Of a stretch of 64,000 nucleotides of DNA, positions 1-8,241 are shown piece after piece. Below the pieces are notes generated by a model. It was given only the letters and a program-made list of their open reading frames with translations. It ran no database searches and had not been told where the DNA came from. Origin of the DNA: an uncultured Bacteriovoracaceae bacterium (GTDB taxonomy: Bacteria; Bdellovibrionota; Bacteriovoracia; Bacteriovoracales; Bacteriovoracaceae); NCBI GenBank assembly GCA_938017795.1, contig CALIJZ010000051.1:27767-91766 (forward strand), written 5' to 3'. The position numbers and the translations under genes were made by a program. Position 1 is the first letter of the stretch. Every line of letters begins with the position of its first letter.

Positions 1-319
1 TGGTTTCACTGCCAAAAACTAGATATGAATCTCCTTCGTAAGGTGCTTCATCATATAATTGTTCAGTAAAGTTATCAAAAAGGAGAATACTCTTAGGATT
101 TTCATTTTCTATGAAGTGATCCCAGTTATCATATTCTTTTAAATTAAGATGCTTCCAATAATCAAGGCCAGCTCTTCTTACTGCTTTTTCAGTAATATCA
201 AATCCATAAGGCTTAATTAATATCAGCTCGATATTTAAAGCAACGCATGTTCTTCCAATGCTTCCAGTATTTCCAGGTATTTCAGGCTGAAATAAAACAA
301 CTTTAAAATTGAGATCCAA
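1..319 (-). CDS. trmL: tRNA (cytidine(34)-2'-O)-methyltransferase, partial (C-terminus off the window)
   Basis: This is the N-terminal part of a SPOUT methyltransferase of the TrmL/YibK family, which 2'-O-methylates the wobble base of certain tRNA-Leu species. The reverse strand reads KVVLFQPEIPGNTGSIGRTC, then a stretch with LILIKPYGF and GLDYW, which matches the TrmL N-terminal pattern. The gene runs off the left edge after about 106 codons. No ATG is available: an upstream in-frame TGA lies at 338-340, and the best start is TTG at 319, just past the pepA stop at 322. It is probably cotranscribed with pepA. Confidence 0.85.
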   Translation of the reverse strand, partial: MDLNFKVVLFQPEIPGNTGSIGRTCVALNIELILIKPYGFDITEKAVRRAGLDYWKHLNLKEYDNWDHFIENENPKSILLFDNFTEQLYDEAPYEGDSYLVFGSET

Positions 320-321
320 AA

Positions 322-1797
322 TTAATTCATCAAATAGTCAGATACAGTTCTAACCATTAAGCCAGAGGCTCCCGTATTTGGACAATATGGAAGATGAGTT
401 TGAGCACCACAGACTCCTGCTATATCTAAGTGAGCCCAAGAAATATCATTTTTAATAAAGTTTTCTAGAAATGCTGCAGCAGTAGCTGTTCCGGCCATTC
501 GGGCTTTACCGATATTTTTCAGATCTGCAATTTTAGATTTCATATGATTTCTATATTCATCAACAATTGGTAATTGCCATAAATACTCATCTACATTTTT
601 AGAAGATTTTAAAATTGAATTTACTAATTTTTGATCATTTCCTAAAATAGCACAAACTTCTGTTCCAAAAGCCACTAAGCATGCTCCTGTTAAAGTAGCG
701 GCATCAATTATCGCATTTGGATTTAAATCACATGCATAATCGAGAGCGTCAGCAAGGATTAATCTTCCTTCTGCATCTGTATTAAGAATTTCAACAGTCT
801 TTCCGTTTCTACCTTTTACAATAGAATCTGGCATTGTTGCTTTTGAATTAACTGCATTATCAGTCATGGCCAATATACAAGTGATTTTATTTTTAGATTC
901 TTGTAAGACTGCTGCTCTGAAAGCTCCATATAATGTAGCAGATCCACCCATATCAAACTTCATACCCATCATTGAGCCACTAGGTTTAAGACTATAACCA
1001 CCAGTATCAAAGGTAATTCCCTTTCCAACGAGAGCAATATGTTTTGTATTTTTGTTAGATTTCTTAGGAGTATAAGTTAAGTGTACAAGCCTTGGTTCAT
1101 AGGCTGATCCAGCATTTACAGAAAGAAAAAGATTCATCTTTTCTTTTTTTATTTCAGACCTTTTTAAGATCTTAACCTTTACTCTCTTGCCTTTTAAATT
1201 TTTCTTTATATCTTTTTCAATAGAATCTGCGTACATTTCCGAATTTAAATTATTAGGAGACTCATTAACATAATCCCTACATATATTTACTGAGCTTGAA
1301 ATAGACTTATTCTTTAAATTAAATTTATCAAATTTAACTTTGTTTACCTTCTTTGAGCTAAAAGCATAATGAATCTTTTTCTCAGTATTTTTAGATTTAT
1401 ATTTATTAAATGAATAATCACATAAATAGAGACATTCTAAAAAAATATCGAGAGTTTTATCTGTTCCTAATTTCTTTGCGAAGCCATCAAAATCAATTTC
1501 AATGTTTTCACTTTTTATTGATTTAAAAACTTTTGCAATATTTCTTCTATATTTTTCCGAATCAACTTTTTTAGAGTCTCCTAAGCCAACAAGTAAATAT
1601 CGATGACTTTGAGTATTTATATATAAACTTTCACCAAATTTTGCTTTAAAATTGTTTAAAAAATCTAAAGAGTTTAGTTCCTTACTTGCAGCTTTGTCTG
1701 AAGTTTCAATTTGTATTTTCTTTCCTGAAGCGTATGCAGCGACAAGTAAAAGATCTGGTTGAAATGATTGAGATTTAATTGTTAAAGATACTTTCAT
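322..1797 (-). CDS. pepA: Leucyl aminopeptidase (M17 family)
   Basis: This cytosolic two-metal aminopeptidase removes N-terminal Leu and other residues from peptides. All metal and catalytic residues are visible: K259, D264, K271 and D282 in the GITFDTGG...GMKFDMGG region, then the family signature NTDAEGRL with D341, E343 and R345. The length (491 residues) is normal for the family. The N-terminal macrodomain-like part is Lys-rich and divergent. The start ATG at 1797 has GGGAG a few bases upstream. The start and ribosome site lie in a perfect 9-bp inverted repeat (1796-1825). The gene follows the LptF/G gene by 41 bp and is followed by trmL. Confidence 0.95.
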   Translation of the reverse strand: MKVSLTIKSQSFQPDLLLVAAYASGKKIQIETSDKAASKELNSLDFLNNFKAKFGESLYINTQSHRYLLVGLGDSKKVDSEKYRRNIAKVFKSIKSENIEIDFDGFAKKLGTDKTLDIFLECLYLCDYSFNKYKSKNTEKKIHYAFSSKKVNKVKFDKFNLKNKSISSSVNICRDYVNESPNNLNSEMYADSIEKDIKKNLKGKRVKVKILKRSEIKKEKMNLFLSVNAGSAYEPRLVHLTYTPKKSNKNTKHIALVGKGITFDTGGYSLKPSGSMMGMKFDMGGSATLYGAFRAAVLQESKNKITCILAMTDNAVNSKATMPDSIVKGRNGKTVEILNTDAEGRLILADALDYACDLNPNAIIDAATLTGACLVAFGTEVCAILGNDQKLVNSILKSSKNVDEYLWQLPIVDEYRNHMKSKIADLKNIGKARMAGTATAAAFLENFIKNDISWAHLDIAGVCGAQTHLPYCPNTGASGLMVRTVSDYLMN

Positions 1798-1825
1798 ATA
1801 GGCTCCCTGTTATAGAAGCCTATAT
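1796..1825 (-). promoter_or_regulatory. Hairpin over the pepA start codon
   Basis: On the minus strand ATATAGGCT and AGCCTATAT form a perfect 9-bp inverted repeat around a 12-base loop. The right arm takes in the A and U of the pepA AUG, and the loop ends in GGG of the ribosome site GGGAG. Folded, this would hide the start codon. It lacks a U tail, so it is not an intrinsic terminator. Regulatory function is inference. Confidence 0.45.
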
Positions 1826-1838
1826 TAACTATTCTTAA

Positions 1839-2951
1839 TCAATTTAGCCACTTTGACTTAAAATTTAAATAAAGACTCATCAAAATCATGACTGATAGCG
1901 GAATATAAAATGCTGCAAGCTCAGGAATTTGTCCACTTTTTGCAACTCCTGAAAGTCCAAAAAAAGAAATATAATATACTGCTAAGAATCCAAAGGAGCG
2001 TAAAACTATATTCGTTTTATGACTTCTCATTTCAGACATACCTAAAAAAAATCCTATTAAAGGTAAAAACAAACACATTAAAGGTGTTAAAATTCTTTGA
2101 TAATACTCCAAAGATAGACTTCTTGCTTCTTTCACCTTTTTATTCTTTCTATATTTAGTACGTAACTTAAGTAAATCTTCGGAAGATAAAGTACCAGCGT
2201 TATCTACATTTACTTTTCTCGAACCAGTTGGTTCTGGCTCATAATTATATCTACTAAATTTAACTTTCTTAATAATGTTTTCTTCTTTGATAAAATCTAA
2301 GATCACTCCATCGAAAAAGTCCATAGACATACTATCTTTAGTTGCTCCTAGACCTTCTTTGAATTTAACAATTGCCTTTTTAGCCGATACAATTTTTTGG
2401 TTTTTATCTTCTGTCATTTTGAAAAAAATATTTTCCAAGACAGAATTTTCTTTATCATATTTATCTACAAATAAGACAAGGTTAGAAATTTCTGTAAAGA
2501 ACTCTTTTTCTTTCAGTCTACTCTTAAAAGCCGTTTCTATTAGATAATACTTTTCTTGTCTGAAGGCCCTCTTAGATGATGGTATTGTTTCTTTTTGCAA
2601 ATAATACATCCATACCGACATAATTGAAGTGAAAATAAAAATTGGTAAATATATTCTGAAGTTTGAAATTCCGGATGCTTTCAAAATTGTAAACTCTGAG
2701 GATTTACATAGCTTATTAATCGCATAAATCACGCCTACAACTAAAGCTATCGGTACAGCTAGAGGCACAACAACCCAAATTAATCTAAAAATAAACTTCA
2801 GTACAAAAAAGATATCTTTGTCTTGTACAAACAAGACATCAATGATCTTAATTAAGTCAAAAGTCATTAAAAATGAAATCAGAAAAAACATAGTTACAAA
2901 ACTGACGACAACTGCATCAGCAAAAATATATCTATCTAACTTCCTAATCAT
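1839..2951 (-). CDS. LptF/LptG-family permease of the LPS export ABC transporter
   Basis: This is an inner-membrane permease subunit of the YjgP/YjgQ family. With LptB and LptC it extracts lipopolysaccharide from the inner membrane. It has 370 residues with the family layout: about three transmembrane helices in residues 10-120, a periplasmic domain of about 150 residues, and three C-terminal helices from about 288. The motif SSEFTILKASGIS in the cytosolic loop after helix 2 is typical. I cannot decide between LptF and LptG, and no second permease is seen nearby. It sits 3 bp after the transglycosylase gene, at the end of the envelope operon. Confidence 0.85.
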   Translation of the reverse strand: MIRKLDRYIFADAVVVSFVTMFFLISFLMTFDLIKIIDVLFVQDKDIFFVLKFIFRLIWVVVPLAVPIALVVGVIYAINKLCKSSEFTILKASGISNFRIYLPIFIFTSIMSVWMYYLQKETIPSSKRAFRQEKYYLIETAFKSRLKEKEFFTEISNLVLFVDKYDKENSVLENIFFKMTEDKNQKIVSAKKAIVKFKEGLGATKDSMSMDFFDGVILDFIKEENIIKKVKFSRYNYEPEPTGSRKVNVDNAGTLSSEDLLKLRTKYRKNKKVKEARSLSLEYYQRILTPLMCLFLPLIGFFLGMSEMRSHKTNIVLRSFGFLAVYYISFFGLSGVAKSGQIPELAAFYIPLSVMILMSLYLNFKSKWLN

Positions 2952-2954
2952 TTT

Positions 2955-3677
2955 TCATAACTCCCAAGCAAAACGATCGAGTTTAATCATTTCATACTCT
3001 TGCTCTGTAATCAATCGAGCTATTACTAGCTTGCCCAAGATCTTATCAATTTGAGTCTGAGCATACTCTGTTAATGACTTTTGTCGAAATGATTGAGAAT
3101 ACCTGATCGGACTTGGTAAAAGCATTGCTAAAAAAGCTGCTTGTCTATAGTTAAGATTATTTGAAGAAGTTGAGAAATATAAATCACTTCCCATTTGTAC
3201 TCCATATATTCTTTCTCCTAATTCAATTAGATTTAAATACATTTCTAGTATTCTTTTTTTGGATAAAAAGAGTTCCAAAGTAAGTGTTAATAGAAATTCA
3301 TTATATTTCCTAAAGAAAGATCTTTGATTGCTTAAGAAAATATTTTTAATCACTTGTTGAGTAATTGTGCTTGCTCCTCTTAACTTCTTTTTATTAATCA
3401 GCCTATCAACAAGTGCTTCTTTGATCTGTAATAAATCAATTCCATAATGATCATAAAAGGCCCAATCTTCGCTAATTCGAATTGTATCTTGAACTTTTTG
3501 ACCAACTTGGTCTAGCTTTATCCAATTCTGCGGAGCTTCATCAATGAAAACAACTCCTTCTTTAGAGTTTATAAAATATGAATTATAGTTTTTATAAAAT
3601 CCACTTAATAAAATTAAACTTATATAGTGAACAAAGAGCAACAAAAAGATCGTTTTAAATATTTTTAGAATATTCAT
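2955..3677 (-). CDS. mtgA: Monofunctional peptidoglycan glycosyltransferase (GT51)
   Basis: The product polymerises lipid II into glycan strands at the inner membrane. One N-terminal transmembrane anchor (around IFLLLFVHYISLILL) is followed by a GT51 domain with the hallmark motifs: EDWAFYDHYGID (catalytic Glu), RGASTITQQVIKN, and the ILEMYLNLIELG helix. There is no transpeptidase domain, so it is monofunctional. Start choice is uncertain: TTG at 3716, ATG at 3692 or ATG at 3677. I chose 3677 because it begins directly at the anchor and overlaps the upstream gene least (23 bp). It belongs to the mltD-to-lptFG run. Confidence 0.85.
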   Translation of the reverse strand: MNILKIFKTIFLLLFVHYISLILLSGFYKNYNSYFINSKEGVVFIDEAPQNWIKLDQVGQKVQDTIRISEDWAFYDHYGIDLLQIKEALVDRLINKKKLRGASTITQQVIKNIFLSNQRSFFRKYNEFLLTLTLELFLSKKRILEMYLNLIELGERIYGVQMGSDLYFSTSSNNLNYRQAAFLAMLLPSPIRYSQSFRQKSLTEYAQTQIDKILGKLVIARLITEQEYEMIKLDRFAWEL

Positions 3678-4731
3678 AAGACTTGAAAGCATTGCTAATG
3701 ATAGAAGATCTTTCAACTAAATTTAATGATTGGGTACCAATAAACTCGGGAAGGTTTTCAAACTTCTCACGAGACTCAACATTCTCAACTCTAGATAATA
3801 AATTTGGAAAATAATTAATTTCTTCCATTTTAATTGATTGAACAAAACCAGGAAATAATTTATTCAACTTTCTTTTCATCTTTTTTATTTTCTCACCTAG
3901 TTCATGCTCATCAGCATCTCTATTATGAATAACTATACTTGCAGTCATTTCTTGTTTTCCAGAGTCCTTATCAGGTCTATTGAAATCAAGAATATAATGT
4001 CCTCGATCATACGTTTGGCTTTGGGGTATAAAAAGAGTTCTAGAAGTTTCATGCAGACATTTATTGAACTCAAAGTATACGCTCAATAAGGAATTCTCTT
4101 GAACGCTTAAAAGGAATTCAAGCTCTTGTTTGTTTATATTCTCTCTAGATGGAACATCTAGAAGATCATAATATTCTTTTCTACTTCGTCCCCAGTACAA
4201 GTTTTTAGCTAAGACTTTTGATTCGTCAGAGAGGTGTAATTCCCAATTAATTCCTTCTTTCTTGATTGATACAATCTCCAAATCAAATGAGTCTTGCTCT
4301 TTAATTTCCAAGCCAGTATTAAAGCTAACCATGAAAGGCTTATCAATGAAGAAAGATTCAAAATCAAGTAATTTATGGGGTTTAGCTCGCCCTTTAAAAG
4401 ATCTATAATCTTGATCTTTATAAAACAAAGGTTCATCTTCAAGCATTTTGGCTGATATATCTGGGAAAGACTTTTTTAAATCTTCAAGAGCTTTATCAGA
4501 GCGAACTAATAAGTGATGCTTTTCAAAGTTTCTTATTGCCCTTGCAGGGTTAGATGAAGACTTTGCAATGGTAATATAACTTTCTCCAAATTTCTTTTTT
4601 AATTGTTCACCAACTAAGTGAGTTGAAATATCTGAAGGAATTAGAACACATTCTTTTTCTATGATTTTATCAAACTCTTGAATGCCTTTTTTTTTCTTTA
4701 AATGTAAAAGTCTATTTGAACTCATTTCCAT
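3655..4731 (-). CDS. Conserved hypothetical protein in an envelope operon
   Basis: The product has 358 residues and belongs to a family I do not recognise. It has no signal peptide, lipobox or clear membrane segment, so it is probably cytosolic. The N-terminus is basic (HLKKKKG), and the middle alternates predicted strands and helices. Parts of the C-terminal half recall FAD-dependent amine-oxidase-like proteins, but I see no GxGxxG dinucleotide motif and do not assign that function. It lies 2 bp after mltD and overlaps the start of mtgA, so a role linked to peptidoglycan or envelope growth is likely by context only. Start ATG at 4731; a second ATG follows at codon 3. Confidence 0.6.
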   Translation of the reverse strand: MEMSSNRLLHLKKKKGIQEFDKIIEKECVLIPSDISTHLVGEQLKKKFGESYITIAKSSSNPARAIRNFEKHHLLVRSDKALEDLKKSFPDISAKMLEDEPLFYKDQDYRSFKGRAKPHKLLDFESFFIDKPFMVSFNTGLEIKEQDSFDLEIVSIKKEGINWELHLSDESKVLAKNLYWGRSRKEYYDLLDVPSRENINKQELEFLLSVQENSLLSVYFEFNKCLHETSRTLFIPQSQTYDRGHYILDFNRPDKDSGKQEMTASIVIHNRDADEHELGEKIKKMKRKLNKLFPGFVQSIKMEEINYFPNLLSRVENVESREKFENLPEFIGTQSLNLVERSSIISNAFKSYEYSKNI

Positions 4732-4733
4732 AC

Positions 4734-6296
4734 CTATCTAATAATAATTTTTTGACCTGGGTAAACTCTACCTTTTTTAATCCTAGATAAATTACTTTTT
4801 ATAATAGTATGAATAGATGTACCTGTTTTCCTAGCAATCACCCACAAGTTATCACCTTTTTTAACTGTATAAAACGATGAAGGGTTAGATATTTTTTCAC
4901 CTTTTTTGATGGCCATTTGAATTTGTTTTCTCATAGACATCTGATTTTTTCTTCTCTTTCCTCGTCGTCTTTTCTTAAAATATAAATCTTTATACAAACT
5001 GCCAAATCTATTATGAGAACTCTTAAATGGAAGCTTTACAACTTCACCCTTATAAAAGGTTTTTGATTCTCTTACTCCATTTAGATTAGCTAAAACCTTT
5101 TTAGGAACTTTATATTTTGAAGAGAGCCAATTTATAGAAGCTGATTTTTTTATATCTAAAGTTTTAAAATCTGTAGCATTAAAACTAGCTTGAGAGCAGC
5201 ACGTTTCGAAGTCACTCTTTAACCCAACCGGGAGTCTTAGAGGGTAATTTTCTCTCCATGAGGGAGTTTGCCATCTTAATAGTTCAGGATTCCATGTTTT
5301 CAATTCCTCAAATTCCATATTTAAAGCATCAGATAGTTGATAGATATCTGAATTAGATGCGACCTCTACAACTTCATATTCTAATTCTTTTTGAAATGAA
5401 ATCTCTCTTTCAAAACCAAATGATCTTAGATTTTTCCCCATAATTGCAAGGGCCATAATTTTAGGAACATAATCTTTTGTTTCTTGTCTTAAGTATCTTC
5501 CATTTCTGATTTGCCAAAAATCTGAACCATATTTTTTTATTGCTCTTTTTACTTTACCTTCTCCGGCATTATATCCAGCCATTGCTAATGGCCAATCACC
5601 AAATAAGTTATGAAGGTCTCTTAAATATTTTGAAGCTGCGAGACTAGATTTTATTGGATCCATTCTTTCGTCAACATACCAACCCACATGTAATCCATAG
5701 CGAGTTCCAGTAGCTTTAATAAACTGCCAGGGACCAACTGCAGCAGCCCAAGAGCGAACTCCATTTTGAAAACCAGATTCAGCAAAAGCTAAGTAAATTA
5801 AATCTCTAGGCATATTATTTTCATGAAGGATATCACTTAAAATGGGTGCATAACGTCCTGCTCTTTCTGCAGCTCTTTTAAACCAACCTTTCCCCTTACC
5901 TTGAAAATAACTAATCCATTTTCTTACATGCTTATTATAAACAACTGGTATATCAAAAGCGATATTTTCAAGGCCAAGCTCTTCAGCATTTTCAAGAACA
6001 TATGTCTGTCCGTTAGAAAAGTTTGGACTAGAAGCCGAACTACCAATAATACATCCAGAACATTCTGGTAAATGAAAATTTTGATTTCCAGTTTCTAATC
6101 TTTCTTTATGGTTTTGTTCAGGGTTTGAATTAGTAATTGAAATCGGTTGAGTTACTGGTTTTCTACTTTTTAAAAACTTTTCTTCCTCTTGATAGAGTTT
6201 ATCTTTAAAGTTTAATTGATTAGCATAATCACTGGTGGCTTTTTCTCCTACCGCACAGGAGAGGAGTAATATACAAAGTAGAGCTCGAATCATCAT
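4734..6296 (-). CDS. mltD: Membrane-bound lytic murein transglycosylase with LysM
   Basis: This outer-membrane lipoprotein cleaves the MurNAc-GlcNAc bond of peptidoglycan with 1,6-anhydro ring formation. A lipobox LLSC puts the lipidated cysteine at residue 14. The SLT domain (about 145-290) contains catalytic E173 in FAESGFQNGVRSWAAAVGPW and the AGYNAGEGKVKRAI motif. A C-terminal LysM (about 476-520, YTVKKGDNLWVIA) binds glycan, and a less clear LysM-like stretch precedes it. A Cys-x2-Cys pair (PECSGC) near residue 79 is unusual. It is the first gene of the minus-strand envelope operon, and its upstream region is shared with the divergent sigma-54 activator. Confidence 0.9.
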   Translation of the reverse strand: MMIRALLCILLLSCAVGEKATSDYANQLNFKDKLYQEEEKFLKSRKPVTQPISITNSNPEQNHKERLETGNQNFHLPECSGCIIGSSASSPNFSNGQTYVLENAEELGLENIAFDIPVVYNKHVRKWISYFQGKGKGWFKRAAERAGRYAPILSDILHENNMPRDLIYLAFAESGFQNGVRSWAAAVGPWQFIKATGTRYGLHVGWYVDERMDPIKSSLAASKYLRDLHNLFGDWPLAMAGYNAGEGKVKRAIKKYGSDFWQIRNGRYLRQETKDYVPKIMALAIMGKNLRSFGFEREISFQKELEYEVVEVASNSDIYQLSDALNMEFEELKTWNPELLRWQTPSWRENYPLRLPVGLKSDFETCCSQASFNATDFKTLDIKKSASINWLSSKYKVPKKVLANLNGVRESKTFYKGEVVKLPFKSSHNRFGSLYKDLYFKKRRRGKRRKNQMSMRKQIQMAIKKGEKISNPSSFYTVKKGDNLWVIARKTGTSIHTIIKSNLSRIKKGRVYPGQKIIIR

Positions 6297-6452
6297 GATA
6301 ACGCCTTAAAGTTAAAATTTATCTGTCCCTAAATCATATAGTGATCGATTTATTTATGAAATGAGAATCTCGGTATACTTACAAAATTCTTGCAATTAAA
6401 AAAAATTAAAACTAACAACAATTAACGCGGCACGAGAGTGATATTTCCTTAC

Positions 6453-6496
6453 AATATTCTGAAAACAGAATGTTTTGATTCTTTTTTCAGAATATT
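6453..6496. promoter_or_regulatory. Inverted-repeat cluster upstream of the sigma-54 activator
   Basis: AATATTCTG (6453-6461) and CAGAATATT (6488-6496) are perfect 9-bp inverted repeats. Between them a third copy, CAGAAT (6466-6471), makes a tighter palindrome ATTCTG-AAAA-CAGAAT with the left arm. The cluster ends 17 bp before the GTG start of the activator and sits in the intergenic region divergent to mltD. It looks like an operator, possibly for autoregulation, but no factor can be named. Confidence 0.4.
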
Positions 6497-6513
6497 TGTA
6501 CTAAATAGAGTCT

Positions 6514-7860
6514 GTGTACAAGAACCAATCAATTTCAATTTTATTAGTAGAAGATGATAAATACTTTTCATTCGAATTAGGTAAGGTTATTTCTCGGTTT
6601 GGTAATTTTGATTTATGTTCTAGCTCTACTCAAGCTGAAGCACTCTTGGATCAAAACAACTATGATTTAGCTATCATTGATATAAACTTAAACTCTTCAC
6701 CTATGCCAACGGGCCTTAGAGTTTTAAAGAAAGCAAGCTCTAAAAATATCTACTCAATTGTATTAAGTAATAATGAAGACGATGAAATTACAAAAAAAGC
6801 CTACGAATTAGGATGTGATCACTTCCTGCGAAAATCTTCCTTTAGAGACTCTTTAGAGAAATATCTGGAAAGCTTTATAAGAGTTCAGAAAAGAATCAAT
6901 TGGAATGAATACTTCTCTCAAAAATTTATTACAAAAAACCTAGCACTAATTCAAAGTATTCAAAATTTAGCTGAAATGAACCTGCAAAATAACGCAATTT
7001 TATTATTTGGGGCCACTGGAACTGGAAAGACCCATCTTGCTAAGCTCATACATGAGCTAAATTATGATAATAAAAACTTCTTTCATTTTAATTGCAGTGA
7101 AGTCCCAGAAACGCTGATCGAATCAGAGCTCTTTGGCTATCATCAAGGAGCATTTACAGGTGCTAAGAAAACTAAAAAAGGGCTCTTGGAACTTGCTGAT
7201 AATGGAACTCTCTTTCTTGATGAAATTGCCACAATGCCAATATACACCCAACAAAAACTCTTAAAAGTTCTAGAGGAAAAGGAATTTACCCCTATAGGAT
7301 CAACTAAGCCGATTAAGGTTAATTTCACATTAATAAGTGCGACATGTGAAAAACTGCATCAAAAAATTAAAAATGGTGCTTTCCGAGAAGATTTATACTA
7401 CCGAATTAATGGATTTGAGATAACAATTCCTCCATTAAAATCAAGAGCTGAGGATATTGAGTTACAACTTTATCATTTTCTTTCAAAAACATCTCGAAAA
7501 TTTTTCTTAGAGGATGAAGTCGTTCAATCACTTCTTAATTATTCCTGGCCTGGTAATACTAGAGAGTTAAAAAAGCTAATAGATAATCTCTCTCTTGCTA
7601 AAGAAGGTATTATTTCTAATTCTCACCCTTTAATTACCCAACTTAAAATTGAGAAAAATAACTCCAATACCCTTCTGACTAGAAATCAATTAAGTTTTAT
7701 TAGTCAATTCGGACTTAAACCTTTTATTCACAAAGTTGAAAAAGAAGCAGTTCTTAATGCGTATGAGCAATGGGACGGAAAAATCACAGACGTGATTAAA
7801 GCTCTTCAAATCTCAAACTCTTCTTTTTATAGAATTTCAAATAACGATACGCAACACTAG
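6514..7860 (+). CDS. Sigma-54-dependent response regulator (REC-AAA+-HTH)
   Basis: This is an NtrC-type enhancer-binding protein that remodels sigma-54 RNA polymerase when its receiver is phosphorylated. The receiver (about 7-125) keeps the acidic pair E13/D14/D15, phospho-acceptor D56 (IIDINL) and K107. The AAA+ domain has Walker A GATGTGKT (166-173), the sigma-54 contact loop GAFTGA (212-217), Walker B with D236/E237, and a WPGNTREL sensor II. The last 45 residues form a Fis-type helix-turn-helix. The start is GTG at 6514 with only a weak ribosome site. No histidine kinase is adjacent. A canonical -24/-12 promoter follows the stop immediately, so the downstream pair is the obvious target. 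Confidence 0.93.
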   Translation: MYKNQSISILLVEDDKYFSFELGKVISRFGNFDLCSSSTQAEALLDQNNYDLAIIDINLNSSPMPTGLRVLKKASSKNIYSIVLSNNEDDEITKKAYELGCDHFLRKSSFRDSLEKYLESFIRVQKRINWNEYFSQKFITKNLALIQSIQNLAEMNLQNNAILLFGATGTGKTHLAKLIHELNYDNKNFFHFNCSEVPETLIESELFGYHQGAFTGAKKTKKGLLELADNGTLFLDEIATMPIYTQQKLLKVLEEKEFTPIGSTKPIKVNFTLISATCEKLHQKIKNGAFREDLYYRINGFEITIPPLKSRAEDIELQLYHFLSKTSRKFFLEDEVVQSLLNYSWPGNTRELKKLIDNLSLAKEGIISNSHPLITQLKIEKNNSNTLLTRNQLSFISQFGLKPFIHKVEKEAVLNAYEQWDGKITDVIKALQISNSSFYRISNNDTQH

Positions 7861-7862
7861 AC

Positions 7863-7879
7863 TGGCACGAGTCTTGCTT
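7863..7879 (+). promoter_or_regulatory. Sigma-54 (-24/-12) promoter
   Basis: The sequence TGGCACGAGTCTTGCTT matches the RpoN consensus TGGCAC-N5-TTGCW at every position, with 10 bases between the -24 GG (7864-7865) and the -12 GC (7876-7877). It begins 3 bases after the activator's stop codon. Transcription would start near 7889, about 25 bases before the ATG at 7915, leaving room for the AAGGAGC ribosome site. Confidence 0.9.
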
Positions 7880-7914
7880 AATACTTATTTAAGAAATTAT
7901 ATAAGGAGCAACCA

Positions 7915-8241
7915 ATGCAGCAATCTCTATTACAGAAACAAATTTTAAATGAATATAAAACTGTTTTTCCCAACCAAACAATTAAAGAAGTCGCAATAAC
8001 AACTAAGATTCATCCTTCTAGAGTTTTTAGGCTACTTAATGGTTATGAAATGAAAATCTCTGAATATGAAAAGATTGATAAAATTTTGAGGCAAAATAAT
8101 GCAACAAATAATTATGAGGAGTTTTTCAAACTCACTGATCTTTGCTTTAAAAAATTAAATACAACAAAAATCAATACTTTAATCGATGAAATGAACTTTC
8201 AGTTAGAGTGCAAAACTCAAATGAAGGGGAGAATTTCATGA
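7915..8241 (+). CDS. Small putative helix-turn-helix protein (N-terminal half of a TIGR02147-like regulator?)
   Basis: The product has 108 residues. Residues about 20-60 read as a helix-turn-helix (TIKEVAITTKIHPSRVFRLL, then NGYEMKISEYEKI), with a recognition-helix look around SRVFRLLNG. The second half is helical and of unknown role. It has a strong ribosome site (AAGGAGC) and is transcribed from the perfect sigma-54 promoter at 7863. Its TGA overlaps the ATG of the next gene (ATGA), which implies translational coupling. The pair together would have the length and domain order of a TIGR02147/DUF4423 regulator, but this protein alone is not a confident family match. Confidence 0.7.
   Translation: MQQSLLQKQILNEYKTVFPNQTIKEVAITTKIHPSRVFRLLNGYEMKISEYEKIDKILRQNNATNNYEEFFKLTDLCFKKLNTTKINTLIDEMNFQLECKTQMKGRIS

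Noticed and set aside
6428..6443. Sigma-54-like GGCACGAGAGTGAT upstream of the activator
   Set aside because: The -24 half is good, but the -12 half has TGAT where TTGC is needed, so it is not a credible RpoN promoter.
8208..8241. Frameshifted single gene across 7915-8711
   Set aside because: A clean ATGA overlap with its own ribosome site and no slippery run argues for two intact genes.
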